Of a stretch of DNA of 64,000 bases, positions 1 through 12,521 are shown piece after piece (the first letter of the stretch is position 1; each line of letters starts with the position of its first letter). Both the position numbers and the translations under genes were made by a program. This DNA comes from Anaeramoeba flamelloides (Eukaryota > Metamonada > Anaeramoebidae). Location: NCBI GenBank assembly GCA_027625915.1, contig JANTQA010000029.1, forward strand, positions 9,486,001 to 9,550,000, read 5' to 3'. The notes beneath the pieces were generated by a model. The model was not told the origin of the DNA. It made no database searches and saw only the letters and a program-made list of their open reading frames with translations.

Positions 1-3000
1 TTTTGAACTTCAGGATCTTTTTCTTTTTCCCCTTCTTCTTCTTTTGTCATTCCCAATTGTTCTAATTCTTGGTTACCCATTTCTTCCAGCGACATTTTCA
101 TAATTAATTCCATTTGTTCTTCTTCCGTTAAACCTTCCAATTGTGAAAACATATCGTCTTCTCCCTCTTGTTCAATATTTTCATTTTGATTAGAATTTTG
201 TGATTCCTTTTCGGTTTCTTCAAGATCCATCTTTTTCTCTTCCTTTTGATCGTTGCTTTCCTTTTCATTGCTATTGTTATTATTCTCCTGTTGTAATCTG
301 CTTTGTCTTTGCCTTTCTTCTTCCAAAGACATTTGAAGAACCATGGCAAGTTCAGGATCCACATTTGGATCCACCATACCTCCACCATATCCTCCTCCAC
401 CGAAACTTCCACCAAAATCACCTCCCATTCCACCTGATGAACTTGAAAAAATTCCTGATCCTTGAATTTGATCAGCTAAGATAAGGCCAGTTGCTATTAA
501 TTAAGATATTGAAATAGATAGAGATAATATTTTGATACAACAATTTATTTAAAAAAAAGATTTTCTCAAAAATAATTTAATTTGAAAAAGAAATTATGAA
601 AAATGAAAAAATATGTAATAATATATGGCGATAATGGTTTTTTTTAAAGAATGTGTTTTGATGAATATACACATCTAAATTTCATTAGAATATTGTTAAA
701 ACCGAACTCTTGATTCATTATTTTGGTCCAACAAACCCCCAGAATCTTTTGCTAAAAATTGAAAAAAAAATAAAAATATCTTTAATGTTTGATTATTTTT
801 TAGTTAACAAAAATCAAAATAATCGAAAGATAAGTCAAAGAGGGTTGAGAGTCGCTTGTTTTTCTTGGGAATTTGAACAAATAAAGAAAACCATTTTATT
901 TTTTTGTAAAATGAGAAAGAATTCATTGAATTTTTTTTCTTTCAAAAATACAACTCCTTTTTTTCTGTAACGAGTGGAATACACACCACTAAAACAAAAC
1001 AATTTAAAAACCAAAATGGAAATTCAACTATTCTTTATATGAGTTGAGAAATTAAATTTCTCTTTTTGGTTATTTTCTTCAATCAAAAAAAGATAAAATT
1101 TAATTACTACCAAACAATCAAGTTATAAATGGTTTTATTTCCAATGTGTATTTGTAATTTTTAAAACCCACTTGGTAATAAATAATCTCAAAAAATATAC
1201 CCATTAACAGAAATAAATACCAAATCCCCGATGTCTATTAAAGATTTAATTTTTGAATAGAAAATTTCACTTCAAAAAATGCAATTAAATACTGTTTTCC
1301 AGTCTTACTCTCAACTAAATTACGTTTTATCCTTTAGAATTTGAAATTGAAATAGTGGTTTTCCAAAAAAAAATATAAAAAAAAATAAATACCTTCTTAT
1401 GTTTCGAAAAATTGTAGTATTTCAAGGCATTTCGTTTTTCAATATAAATCTATTTTGGATAAATCTCTTTTGATCAAAAATCTAAGCACCTAAACTTTTT
1501 TAACCTTTTTAAATTCAAATTTTAATAAGTAATCTCTTTATTCATCAACAAATTAATAGATTTTTAATTATGTTTTGTTCTCACAATAAGCAAAAATTGT
1601 TTCAGTTTATTCTCTTTTTTATTTTTTTTCTTTTTTAATTTATTGATCAACATTTCCCTTTCAATTTTTTTTAATATTCACATAAGGGTCAATATTATTT
1701 TTGGTGTCGATTACTGGAAATTAGAAAAAATAAAAAATACTGAAATTGTAGTGAAAGACATATGAATTCAAATACAACCTAAAATCCTTTTTAATTTCAA
1801 GTTTTTGTTGTATAAATTAGTATTTTATTGGATTGTTATAATGATAAATTCTAAAAAAAATATTTAAGTTGCAGTTTACTTTTATATTAAATGATATCCA
1901 ATTTACATTTATTGTTTTTTTTTTATGTAATTTTTTATTTCTTTTGTTAAAGAAAAAAAAAAAATAAATATTGTTAAATTGAAAATATTTTGATTGTTTT
2001 CCATTTTTTCCCCTGACTTAATCTTCTTTATATTGGGAAGTAGAGTTTCAAAGGAAAAAGATCAAGTGGTTACTTGCTAATACTGTAATATTGAAACACA
2101 AAAGTATGAGTAACTTGAAAATAAAAACAAAAAAGAAAAGGCTAAAAATGACCATTAGGTTTAAAGCAAAGCAGATCAAAAAAAAAAGGAATAAAAAAAA
2201 CTTTAACAACGATCCCCAAGTGAACATTCATGATCAATTATCAAATTATTAAATCAACCAAAAGTATCATGACTCTGGTTTTGGGAATCCTTGATTAAAG
2301 ATAGCATTGTTGTATTTTTTTGATTTTTTACCAATTGCTTCTTATAAACCCTTTTTATTTTTCTATTTTCTTTTTTTTTTCTTTTTTCCTTTTTTCTTTT
2401 CAATTTTTTGATTTTTTGTTTTAAATAAAAAAAAATTTGGGTCTGTCTTTCCCTTGAACAATCGTGAAATCTAGGATTTTTTGATTAAATTTCCTCAAAG
2501 TTCATTTAAATAAAAGGGCATTTAGAGTGTAATTTACACCTCTTCCATCAATAAATAAATAAAATTGAAAATATTTTTCTTCCAAATTATAAGTTTTATT
2601 TCCAAAGAATTGAATAAAAATTGAGAAATTGATATCTTGAAGGATTTTGACAAACTTTAAAATTCAATATAGATATATAACCGTATTAAAACTACCGTGG
2701 CATTTATGGCAAATAGAAATTTGATTTTCTTGTATAAAATTTCCGATCTATTATAGAATTTTATGATAATATGAAAACCTATTAAAAACTCTTGTAATTT
2801 TATAATATACCAAAAAATGTCTATTCGAAAAAAAATCAAAATTTGAATTTTTCAACACAAAACTTTATGAATGATCAACAATTTACAAACATTTTTCAGA
2901 TTTTTTGTGGATCTTTAATTTCTAAATACCTAAAAATCAAATAAATTAAAATAAATATCTGAAAATTATTACTTCATTTTCCATTTTAGAACTTTTTTTA

Positions 3001-3716
3001 TGTAGCTATGAGTAGAGTATTTTATTGGATTAATCTTTAGAAACTTTGTAAAATTACTTTGGCTTCAAAAAATTCTTTCTCTTGAGTTGTTTTAAAAGTT
3101 GTGGTTATTGATTACAAAAATAGAAATTCAATTAAAAATTTTCTTAAATATTTTGGAATTTAACAGTATTTGGGATTTGTTTTTTTTGTTGGACTTTAGA
3201 TAAATTTGGTTCAAACTTTGGCTTAATTTCAGTTCTTTTTGTTTGTTTTTTTGATTGTTGAAGAATTATTTTTGATTTTTAAATTTCTGTTTCAAACTCA
3301 AAAATTTTTGTACTTTTATTAAATGTATTTTTTGTAATTCGAAACAACTAGTTCGTTGACAAGAAATATATTAGCAAGTTTCCTTTATCTTGTGGGCACA
3401 CCTTGAAAAGTTTCCTAGTTTTTGGAAAAATGACCAATTTATTCAAAACAACTTTGGGTATTAATACATCAATTTTTGTGCATGCATATCTTTTGAAGAA
3501 AAAAATTGTTTTTTTTTTTTGGTGTTCGCTTGCTTGAAGATTAAAAATATTTAAATACTGCTTTTTTTTGGAACCACTAACACACTGTAAGACAATAAAA
3601 AGTTTTTTAATATGTTCCCTTGACAAATGTGTTTTTTTTCAATGATAAAAATTTTCAAATAATGAAAAAAAATTTGTTTTGAATTCCAAACAATTAAAAA
3701 TAAAAATTAAGAAAAC

Positions 3717-3747
<31 letters not shown>

Positions 3748-4290
3748 AAGTAAAAAAAGAAAATTACAGGTAGGAACTGATAACAAATGGCAATTATCAC
3801 CACTATTTGCGTTGTCAATAAGAGAGGATAATTTTTCTTCATTTCTTTCTGTTTCTCCAAAATTAATAACATCAATTGAAATTGAAGCCTTTCTTAATTG
3901 GCTCCCTATTTTCTCAAGATCTTCTTTTTTTTCCTCTAAAGGACTCGCAACAAACATAACAATTCTTTGGGCATGTTCTTTATTGGATCTGTGCTTGAGC
4001 GACAATTGAGCTATTTCAATTGACGAAATGAGATCCAATTTCCCCTCGATTTGAATCTTATTCGTTGCTATTAAGACTTGACCAACATCGTTCGTTGGCG
4101 CCAAAACAAGATTTGGTCTCCTTCCGCTCATTGCGAGAATGCCAACAGTGTTAACCCTGTTTTGTTGGATTTTTGTGCCAGCAATAAAGTTAATAGAATC
4201 TATTTGTGATAGAAATCTATTGGGTGCAAAATCACCATTTCTTGAGTGATTAGAATTATCAATAAGAATAACACAAGCTTCTAAAACCAT
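1..4290 (-). CDS. RPN10: 26S proteasome regulatory subunit RPN10/PSMD4 (3' end beyond window)
   Basis: Ubiquitin receptor of the 19S regulatory particle. Exon 1 (4290-3768) encodes a von Willebrand A domain, starting MVLEACVILIDNSNHSRNGD, close to the family's N-terminus with its VDNSxxMRNGDF pattern. Exon 2 (493 down to the window edge) continues with the family's post-VWA segment (LADQIQGSGIF), a Gly-rich linker and two ubiquitin-interacting motifs: DPELAMVLQMSLEEERQRQ, and EEEQMELIMKMSLEEMGN, which matches the second UIM of animal PSMD4 rather than the single-UIM yeast form. A Glu/Lys/Asn-rich linker separates them. The exons join at CT|GTAATT and TAATAG|CA in phase 1, giving HLLSVPT-S-TGLILADQI, as expected at this site. 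The minus-strand reading frame is still open at position 1, so the C-terminus lies outside. About 338 residues are visible. Family assignment is very secure; the splice join is strongly supported by phase and homology. Confidence 0.95.
494..3767 (-). other. 3.27-kb intron of RPN10
   Basis: Phase-1 spliceosomal intron, donor GTAATT and acceptor TAATAG. A poly(A) run on the plus strand (about 3717-3745) places a long T tract about 20 nt downstream of the donor. It contains a dispersed repeat (2740-3060) also found at 62520-62740. I see no nested gene; open frames inside are short and of simple composition. Confidence 0.85.
2740..3060. repeat. Dispersed repeat H, copy 1 (inside RPN10 intron)
   Basis: Shares an ordered series of words with 62520-62740, including 'aatttacaaa', 'gtggatc', 'ttaatttctaaa' and 'ctaaaaatcaaa', in the same orientation. 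Divergence looks considerable by eye. No clear termini or target duplications are visible, so the class is unknown. Confidence 0.55.
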
Positions 4291-5289
4291 ATTAACTCTT
4301 TTTGTTTAAGAAATAATTTTGAAAAATTTAAATGAAAAAAACAAGTACAAAAAATGAAAAGTTGATTTTAAAAAAAATTAAAGTTTGGAGTTGAAATATT
4401 TTTAGTTAAGGTGAACCTTTGGGAAAAACCAAAATTCATCAGGAATAAAACAAACACATCACAAATTTCTTTTTGCTCTTGGATCTTGTTTGAGGAAACA
4501 ATTTACACAAAACAAGACAATTTTTTTCATTGTTCGAGTATATATTTGATGGTTAAAATATAATATTAAAATTTTGTAGTTGTTAATATGAATTATTTCA
4601 GTCTGAATAAGGGGTTTATTCTCAATGAAATAATAGTTGGTGAATAATATATTATCTTTGTATTGAAAAAATTAATCAAAATTAGCGTAAAGATCGGACT
4701 ACAAATATTTTAAGAATACTGGACATTTTTGCGAGAAATTGAATAATTTTAAAATAGCAATAATCTTACACAAATTTTCATCAACATCACACCCCAGAAT
4801 ATAATAGCTTTGTATTGTACATTGACAAAATTATCTCCTTTTCAAAGTATATTTTAACAGTCATTTTTTTATTAATTAAAACGACCAATTGACAAAATAA
4901 ATTCAAGATCTCAATTTACAGTGTTATTATTGTTGGAAATTTCATCGAAAGAGTTTATGAAACCAAACTAAAAAGAGACACCTTCAACACCCTGAAGACT
5001 TTTTTAATTCAAGAAAAATTTACAAGGAATTCAATTTAATCGATTTACAAAAGGGATATGTACTAAAATAATACATTTTTTGTTTTAAAGTTAAATGATT
5101 TTTTAACATTTTAAAACCAACTTTTTGTGAAATTTTCCTTATTCATATACTAATTTTATTTTTTTATTTTTGTTTTTTTATATTTTCTGAAGTATTCCTT
5201 TAACTCTGAAAATACAAAAAATAAAATTTCTATTTTAAAAAATTTTAAAAATATTTTATTTATTTATTATTGAAGAGAGAAAATTTTCT

Positions 5290-5655
5290 TCTCTTGTGTG
5301 CCTTTAGTTTTTTTTCAATTTAAAAGAATTGAGAGATAATTTATTTAATTTTGTGTTTATTTCTAAAGTAAAAAAAAATAAACGTTTATCTTTTCCAGAA
5401 TTTAAAAGAATGGAGTAAAATCTATGAAATTTCTATATTCTTATGAATTCTCGAAAACCGTATTTAATTGTTATTGAGTTTTCTGTTTATTTGTAAAATC
5501 ACTGTTTTTTCTCTATTCTTTTAAAATCTGGAAAACTTTCATTAGTTTTTTTTTTAATTTAAGAAATTAAAACAAAATATTTTAAATTTTCTTTTTATTT
5601 CTGAATAAAAAAAAAAAAAAAAAAAAATAGGTACTCCATGGCACTCTATGACACT
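5290..5655. repeat. Dispersed repeat C, degraded copy
   Basis: Has the family's repeated 'aaaagaatggagtaaaatct'-type module more than once, a T-rich centre and the terminal 'ggcactctatgacact' word near 5640, which matches the 'AGTGCC..AGAGTGCC' end of better copies in reverse orientation. Divergent, with a long A run near 5610-5628. Confidence 0.45.
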
Positions 5656-6583
5656 GAACTAATTTCTACACTTTTTTTAAGAAATTTTGTAAAGAATCAT
5701 AAAATTTCATTATCACTTACTAATGATAATATAAATGAGGAATTCTTTTTATTTTTTTTTATAAAATTCATGAATATTACAATATGTTTTTCTTTTGAAT
5801 ATATTATATACCTTTGTCTCAAATAATTTTTGGTTTAAATTAACAATTCGCATTTAAAAGTAAGAAAAATGATAATTATTAAGAGAATATACAAAATTCA
5901 TAAAGGTATAATCTTGCAAAAAGGTTTATTAAAAATAATCTTCACGAATCTCAAATGTAAAAAATTTAAATAAAAAAAAACAAAAAAAAAACAAAAAAAA
6001 AACAAAAATAATGTTCTATTTAAAAAAAAATCGAAATTAAACATAAAAACATAAAAAAAAGTTTCATTTGATCTCAATAATAAAAAAAGTATTTGACATA
6101 AAGAAAAATTTCAAGTTCTCTCCAGTTTCAAAAAAAATTCAATAAACAAAAAAAATACAAAAGATTCTCAACCCTTTTAAACTCAAAATTGGTAACAAAT
6201 TATAAAAATCTCACCTGTTCTTGTTTTATAATTATTTTTCACATAATTTACTATTTACAATTTGAAGAAAATTCTTTACTTTGGTTATGATATCGATTTG
6301 CATTGATTTAATCTAGTTTTACAGTTATTTTGTAATGATATACTTTTGAACAAGTAATTATTTTGTAATATTATTTCATATAAAGACTACATTTGAAAAA
6401 TTAAAAAAAAAAAAAATGTTCTTTGTGATATCAAAAATAATAAATAGCAACATTTTGGGTTTATATCATTTTGATTCAAAATTAAGTTTTCAATCAGTTT
6501 TGATTTGAGACTGAATTGAACATTGATAAAGATGTTATTTTTTCAAAATATTTCCTCAATTTTCAAAAAAGATGTTTCCAAAT

Positions 6584-6585
<2 letters not shown>

Positions 6586-6623
<38 letters not shown>
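6586..6623. repeat. (TA)n microsatellite
   Basis: Uninterrupted TA dinucleotides running directly up to the start of a mariner-type MITE, whose TA target site is the last unit. Confidence 0.9.
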
Positions 6624-6626
<3 letters not shown>

Positions 6627-6822
6627 TCAGTTTCACTTTTAAGACACAAACTTACAACAAAATTTAAGGCACAAAAAAATCTCAAATTAATACACAAAAT
6701 TTGGAATTTTTTTTTTTTTACAATTTATTCTTACTAGAATTTGAATTTTGTGCCTTAATTTGAGATTTTTTTTGTGCCTTGAATTTCGTTGAAAGTTTGT
6801 GCCTTAAAAGTGAAACTGACTG
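6624..6822. mobile_element. Tc1/mariner-type MITE, family A copy 1
   Basis: 199-bp near-palindrome opening CAGTCAGTTTCACTTTTAAG and closing with its reverse complement (...CTTAAAAGTGAAACTGACTG). TA flanks both sides (6622-6623, 6823-6824), the target duplication of the Tc1/mariner superfamily. Internal 'ttgtgccttaatttgagatt' words repeat in inverted form around a short T-rich loop. There is no coding capacity, so it must have depended on a transposase encoded elsewhere. Confidence 0.9.
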
Positions 6823-7329
6823 TATCTACTAATTTGTTTATTTTTTTCAAATTATAAATTCATTTTCATGAATTGAAAAACAATAATGACTTCCAAAAGG
6901 AAAAATTTTTTTAAAATAACTCTCAGAGTAATTTCAAAACATTTTTTATACTTTTAAATTCTTTTTTTTTTTTTTTTTTAAGAATTATTTCCTCATCTCT
7001 GAATACTTACATACATTGGTTTAAATATATAAAAACCATTTAAACTTGAAAATTTAACTTTACAAATAATTTTTTATAAAAAAATATTTTGAAAAAGAGT
7101 TTACGAAATTTAAAAAAATCATAATTGAACTCAAAAAACCTAAACTTAAATTTGTTATTATTGATTTCAAAAACTTTAAGAATGTGTAAGAAAACTTGTA
7201 GTATCCTTATCTTGAAAATGGATGTTTAAAATTATTTCTGAGTATAATTTACTTAAATAATCCTTTTATATTTTTTAATACAAAAACTATATTTTCAAAG
7301 CTCTTTTGGTTAGAGAAATTAAGGTAATA

Positions 7330-7527
7330 CAGTCAGTTTCACTTTTAAGGCACAAACGTTCAACAAAAATTAAGGAACAAAAAAAATCTCAAATTAAGGC
7401 ACCAAATTTTGGGTTCTAGTAAAATAATTTGTAAAAATTAAAAATTCCAAATTTTGTGCCTTAATTTGAAATTTTAATGTGCCTTAAATATCATTGAAAG
7501 TTTGTGCCTTAAAAGTGAAAGTGACTG
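7330..7527. mobile_element. Tc1/mariner-type MITE, family A copy 2
   Basis: 198 bp, same CAGTCAGTTTCACTTTTAAG start and GTGACTG end, flanked by TA at 7328-7329 and 7528-7529. It lies only about 500 bp from copy 1 and carries a few differences from it, so the two look like separate insertions. Confidence 0.9.
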
Positions 7528-7579
7528 TAATGAAAAATTAATAATAAAAAATTATAAACAAAAAATACTTAAAATAGTA

Positions 7580-7607
<28 letters not shown>
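7580..7607. repeat. (TA)n microsatellite
   Basis: About 14 TA units, 50 bp beyond MITE copy 2. Confidence 0.9.
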
Positions 7608-7611
<4 letters not shown>

Positions 7612-7619
7612 TCAGGTAC

Positions 7620-8010
7620 CTTGCGCTTAAATCTCAGATGTAGTGTCTAAATTTTTTCTAATTCAAACGAATTGAGAAAAATCAATGATTTTATTCTATT
7701 TTCCAAAATTAAAAAAAAAAACTAAAAACAGTGGAATACAAATTATTAATCATCTATTGTGGAATTTTTATCTATTATTGGTAATCTTTTTATATTTTTT
7801 TCCTTCTATGAATTCTGGTTAGATATGTTCAAGCGCCGTAAAGTGAATTGGTAATCTAATGAGTTATCTGTTTTATATCTAAAGTGTTCTAGGTTTTTTT
7901 TTTACTTTTTGAAATAAACCGAAAATTTATTAAAATTTTCTGTTTATTTTAAAAAGTAAAAAAACCTAACGTAAATATATTGATTTTCCAAATAAAATAA
8001 GATCAAAATT
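7620..8010. repeat. Dispersed repeat C, degraded copy
   Basis: Contains 'gcgccgtaaagtg', the 'tctaggttttttttttac' word and an inverted pair (gaaataaaccgaaaat / attttctgtttatttt), the same order as the copy at 36030-36250. Confidence 0.5.
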
Positions 8011-8534
8011 TGGTTTTACAATTAAAAAAGAAAATTCAATTCTTAGGATTTAATCTAATTCTATAATTTGGGAATATTTATAAATTAAATTCAAATTGTT
8101 TTCAAAAAATATAAAAATAATCAAATAATAATTGTCAAAAAATAAAAATATTAGATTTTTTTTATTGATTTATATCTTTTTTTTGTATAAATTTGGACTC
8201 TGGTTAACAAGAATAAAAATAATTTTTTTTTAATTAATCAATTTTTTTTTCATAATAAGCAGAAATAACCAAAAATAATAAATAAATTATTAATATTTGA
8301 ATACAATAATTTATTTTTAATAACAAAAAAATATTAAAAGGGTATTCTAAAATTTGAATTCGAGATATTAGCTCTGTTTTAGTAAAAAACATCTAAAAAT
8401 ATTTTTTAAATTAATATTTATTTTTTAGAATTGTTTTTATTTTAAATAATAAAGAATTAATAAAATAAGTTAATCTCAAAAGTAAAGAAAATTTTGAATT
8501 TTTTTTGTGTTAATACAGAATTATCTTTTAATAT

Positions 8535-11500
8535 TTAGATCAAACCACTTCCCTCCATTTTCTTTTGTAAAAAATTATCGTTTACTTGTCGAAATATTTG
8601 TTTGATACTCTCCGGTTCAATTGCCGAGATAAAATATGGAAAAATATTTTTTTCTTGATATCGGTTTAAAGACAAAAATTGATTTTTAATAAATTTTTTC
8701 CCTTCTTCGACATCTACACCCCCTTCATAGTCAGGGAACAATTTATTTAAAGGTGAAACTTTAATTTTTTCTTGAAATAGATCCAATTTATTTAGAAACA
8801 AAATTAATGGATTTTCCCTAAACCACCGTGTGTTACAGATATCGGAAAAAAGTAGCATAGATTCGTTCATTCTATTTACAGATCCTTCTTCAACAAGTAC
8901 TTGATCATATGCACTTAATGATGACACAAAAACAATAGATGATACATCCTCAAAACAATGAATCCATTTTTTTCTTTCATTTCGCTGACCACCAACATCA
9001 ATGAGGCTATAAATGAAAATTTGTATTTAGAATATATTAGTTATATATAATAATAATCAATAAAATATTTTTTTTTAGTATGTGATTAATTATTTGGTAA
9101 ATAAATTATCTGAGAAATTATTAACAAGTTTTATCCTTTCTTCTTGAGGTATTTTATCCATTCCTCAATATATAATATTGTAAAATAAATTTCTATTTCT
9201 TTGGGATTTTGCTTATTGAAGACAATTCGAGAACTAATAATGTACTAATTATCCTTTTGAATTTATAAAATATAAACGTTTTTTCAGTTAAAGTAGCCCA
9301 AAACTGTTTTTTAACATTTATTTTTTTTTTTATTTATTTATTGTTCGTTTATCATTTCCTTGAAGAATATCAATTAATTTCTTAAATTTATAATTTCTTG
9401 TATTTACAAAAAAGGGTACTTTTGGCTGATTCTGAAAAAAAAAATTAAATTTTTCATTCATTAATAGGTAAGCTTTGAGTGGAATAGTGTTTATTATTTT
9501 AAAAGAAATCAATTCAAAAAAAAAAAAAAAAAAAATGTCAATGAATTCATTTGTAGATTGATCATGTTTGAAATATTTCTTTTCAATTCATTAATAATAA
9601 TAATTGTTGTTATTGTTAGTATTGAATATCCTTACGAAGAAGAAGAAGAAGAATTATAAATAAGAATAATAAGATAAGAATTATTTACCAATATTTTTGA
9701 TCTGAATAAGTAAATCTGGTTTCAGTGATACCTGTACTCTTTACTCGCAAATTCAATACATCTTCAATATTGGGTATATATTTTTCTTCTCCAATTTCTT
9801 GGACTTTGTTCATAAAACTATATTGTAGAAAATTAAAAAGAAAAGGAATAGAAAATATGAATTTAGAAAGAAAAGGGAAATTGTTAATCGTTACATTTAA
9901 TATTTAATGGGGAAATTTTAGTCAATATTTTCAACTGGATTTTAAAATTTCTTTTGATTTGTATAAAGTTCAAGGTCAAATTTTCAAAAAGTGAAAAGAT
10001 CTTTTGTAGAAATAAATTAAAAATTATTGAGTGTCCAACAATAAAGTTTTTTATTGATAATATAAGTTAATACATTTATATTGTAAATATCACTAATTTC
10101 TCATTTTTTTACCAACCAAAATTTTTTTCACGAATTTCGTTATTATTTGGGGAAATCTCCTTACCAAATCCCAAATTTAAGATGGAATTTTATTCTGTTT
10201 CAAATTTTCTATTTATTAAAGATCAATTACATTATTTTTTAATGTTTGTCAACTTTGTTAGACAATTTTTTTTCGACATGGATTAAAATTATTTTATTCT
10301 CAATAATCACAACTTTTTTTATTTTTTTGATTATTGACAATTGATAGATAAGGTTAATTTTGTAATATTTTTAGAAATATTTGGAAAAATTATAAAAAAA
10401 AAAAAAAAAAATAATTTGAGAATATAAAAATATTTGTAAAATATAGTAAATAACTGATTTGTCACTTTGTCACAGAAAATTCAAAGATTTATGATCTTTG
10501 TGGCAAGTAATTTTTTGGGGAGGTATTTAAATTTTTAAAACAAACTATTATTTTTCCATGTGATAATAAATTTTCAAATGAAGATTTTGATTCAAATTTG
10601 GTTTCCTTTCAATTTATATTCTTTTAGATATTTTAATCAGTAAGATGCTAACGAATAAAAATAAAAAAAAATCCTGAGAAAGAATAATTGTTACTACCTC
10701 CATCTTTGTTAACCTAAAGATTTTTCAAAAAGAAAATATAAAAAAAAAAAAATTGATCAATTTTCCTATTTCCATTCATTTTCTAAATTAAATTAAAATT
10801 AAATTAAAAAAAGAATTCTCACTGTTTTTTTACCAACTCAAAAATCCAATTTCGAGATTTTCTACAAAACAGTATTAGATTTGGTGTGAAATATTTTTTC
10901 AGATTTAAATTGTTTGAAATCTATTTGAGAAAAAATTTTGAAAAGTTTTTTTTGCGATCTTCAAAGATTTTCTTTCGTAAGAATTCTCAAATAAAAAGAA
11001 TTCAAAGTTCTCAATAAGAAAAAATAATACCAATTGATTTTTTTTTAAAAGAAAAAGAGAAAATTTATTTTCAAATGTCAAAAAATCAATAAATTGTTTT
11101 GTTTTTGCAGATTTAAAATCGAAAGATCATTTCACTCTTCAGTTTTTAGGACAATAAATTTGTCTTTGAGAAAACTATTAGAAATCTGTTCATACTCTCA
11201 AACGAATATTTGCCTTTATTCTAAAAAAACATAAGAATGATAAAAAAAAAAAAAAAGAAAAAAAATTGATTAACTTACTATTCACAGGAATCAATGATCT
11301 GAAATCGTGATCTTTTTTCGTAAGCCGTTTTTATAGAAGTATCGTTCCAAATTGAATCAATTTTCTCACATATTTCTGGGTTTAAAGGTGTTGTTTGTGG
11401 GAGATCGTTTATCTCTTCTGCATACTTGACATTAATTGAATTTGAATACTCCAAACACAATTCTTCTTTAATTTCAGTCAGCGCTTGTATGGTCTCAACA

Positions 11501-12521
11501 ACATTAAGGTAGACAAAGGTTTTTTGTTTGAGTAGCTCTTTTTTTGACCATCCCTTTGTGTACAAATTTTTGCACTGTTTGACAAAGGTAGATTTTCCTG
11601 ATTCTCCTGCTCCTGTTTTGGTTTTTAAGGTATAAAATATTGTTAAGAGAAGCAAAATTAGTACACGGATGATTTAATAAAAAAAGATTTTATTGAAAAC
11701 ACGATGTCAAAGTGATCATCCAATATCAAAATAAGAATTAACATTTATCAAAAGAATAAAAATTTTCTATTTGGTGTTCTCTGTTAAAAAGAAAATAATT
11801 GATCTCAAAAAAGTGGAAATAAAAACTTGACAGGTAAAGTTCATGAATACAAAAAAAATATTCTGTATTTTGGAAAATTGTTTTCCAATTAAACCAGAAC
11901 AAGATCTAGTTTGTAATTTTTTAGTGCTTTATCAGTATTAATTCATTTTAATCCTTTTTCTGAGATTCGTTTAAAATATGTAAGATCAAAAAAGTTCTCA
12001 ATAAACTAAAATTTTACAGATTTTTCAGGCTCTATTCAAAATTTTTAGTCACACTGTTACAAACACCGATTAAAAAAGCTATGTGTTAATAAAGGTTGTA
12101 ATACTTGGGATTTTTTGGCTTGTTTTAAAGGGATTAATCAACAAAATTTTCTTTTCGTTTTTTCTTTTTTTTTTTTAAAAGAGGTAATTTTTAATGTCAT
12201 TAATTGTAATTTGCAATCTTGAATGACTAAATTGGACCTTTTTCCAAATTGGGTCAGGGAGATTTTGGGTAAACCTAGAATCCTAAACTAAAGACAAATT
12301 TTTCCAAGGTGAAAAAAAGATCATCAACCGAATATTTTCCCATTTTCCCTTCAAAAAAAAAGTTTTTTAAAAAAACAAGAAAGAAATTTGAAAAAGTATT
12401 TACCAACCAAAAGCAGTCGTAATACTGAGCTTCGTTGGTTTTGCATGACATAAGCGTCTCTATCAATTTTTTTGCTTAGCATTGTTTCGTGATCCTTTGT
12501 AGAATTTATACAACCACACAT
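8535..12521 (-). CDS. Heterotrimeric G-protein alpha subunit
   Basis: GTPase that couples seven-helix receptors to effectors at the plasma membrane. Four exons (12521-12404, 11612-11279, 9817-9689, 9006-8535) join in phases 1, 2 and 2 into 350 residues, the usual G-alpha length. Motifs: P-loop GAGESGKST (40-48), switch I RVKSTGITET with the catalytic Arg at 175, switch II DVGGQRNERKKWIHCFE with the catalytic Gln at 201, and NKLD. The last guanine-binding motif, TCAT in most relatives, reads ISAI (in YFISAIEPES). The switch I Thr that binds magnesium is Ser178 here. The N-terminus MCGC lacks a myristoylation Gly but has Cys2 and Cys4, possible palmitoylation sites. The C-terminus ends GSGLI, which does not place it in an animal subclass. 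Family certain; coupling unknown. Confidence 0.95.
9007..9688 (-). other. G-alpha intron 3 (682 nt)
   Basis: Phase-2 intron, TTG|GTAAAT to TATAG|CC. The join gives SDQKY-C-LIDVGGQR. A short run of GAA triplets lies at about 9640-9653 on the plus strand. Nothing else recognisable. Confidence 0.9.
9818..11278 (-). other. G-alpha intron 2 (1461 nt)
   Basis: Phase-2 intron, ATA|GTAAGT to ATATAG|T. The join gives IIDSCE-Y-FMNKV, matching the family's helical-domain end. Unique A+T-rich sequence; no gene or clear repeat seen. Confidence 0.9.
11613..12403 (-). other. G-alpha intron 1 (791 nt)
   Basis: Phase-1 intron, TTG|GTAAAT to AAACAG|GA. It splits the first glycine codon of the P-loop (LLLV-G-AGESGKST). 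No internal feature recognised. Confidence 0.92.

Larger units (their letters stand above)
4291..8534. other. Spacer between RPN10 and G-alpha genes: repeats, no gene
   Basis: Contains two whole mariner-type MITEs (6624-6822, 7330-7527), two family C fragments (about 5290-5650 and 7620-8010), TA microsatellites and A/T homopolymers. Open frames here are short, rich in Phe/Lys/Asn and begin without supporting context. I find no gene. Confidence 0.7.
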
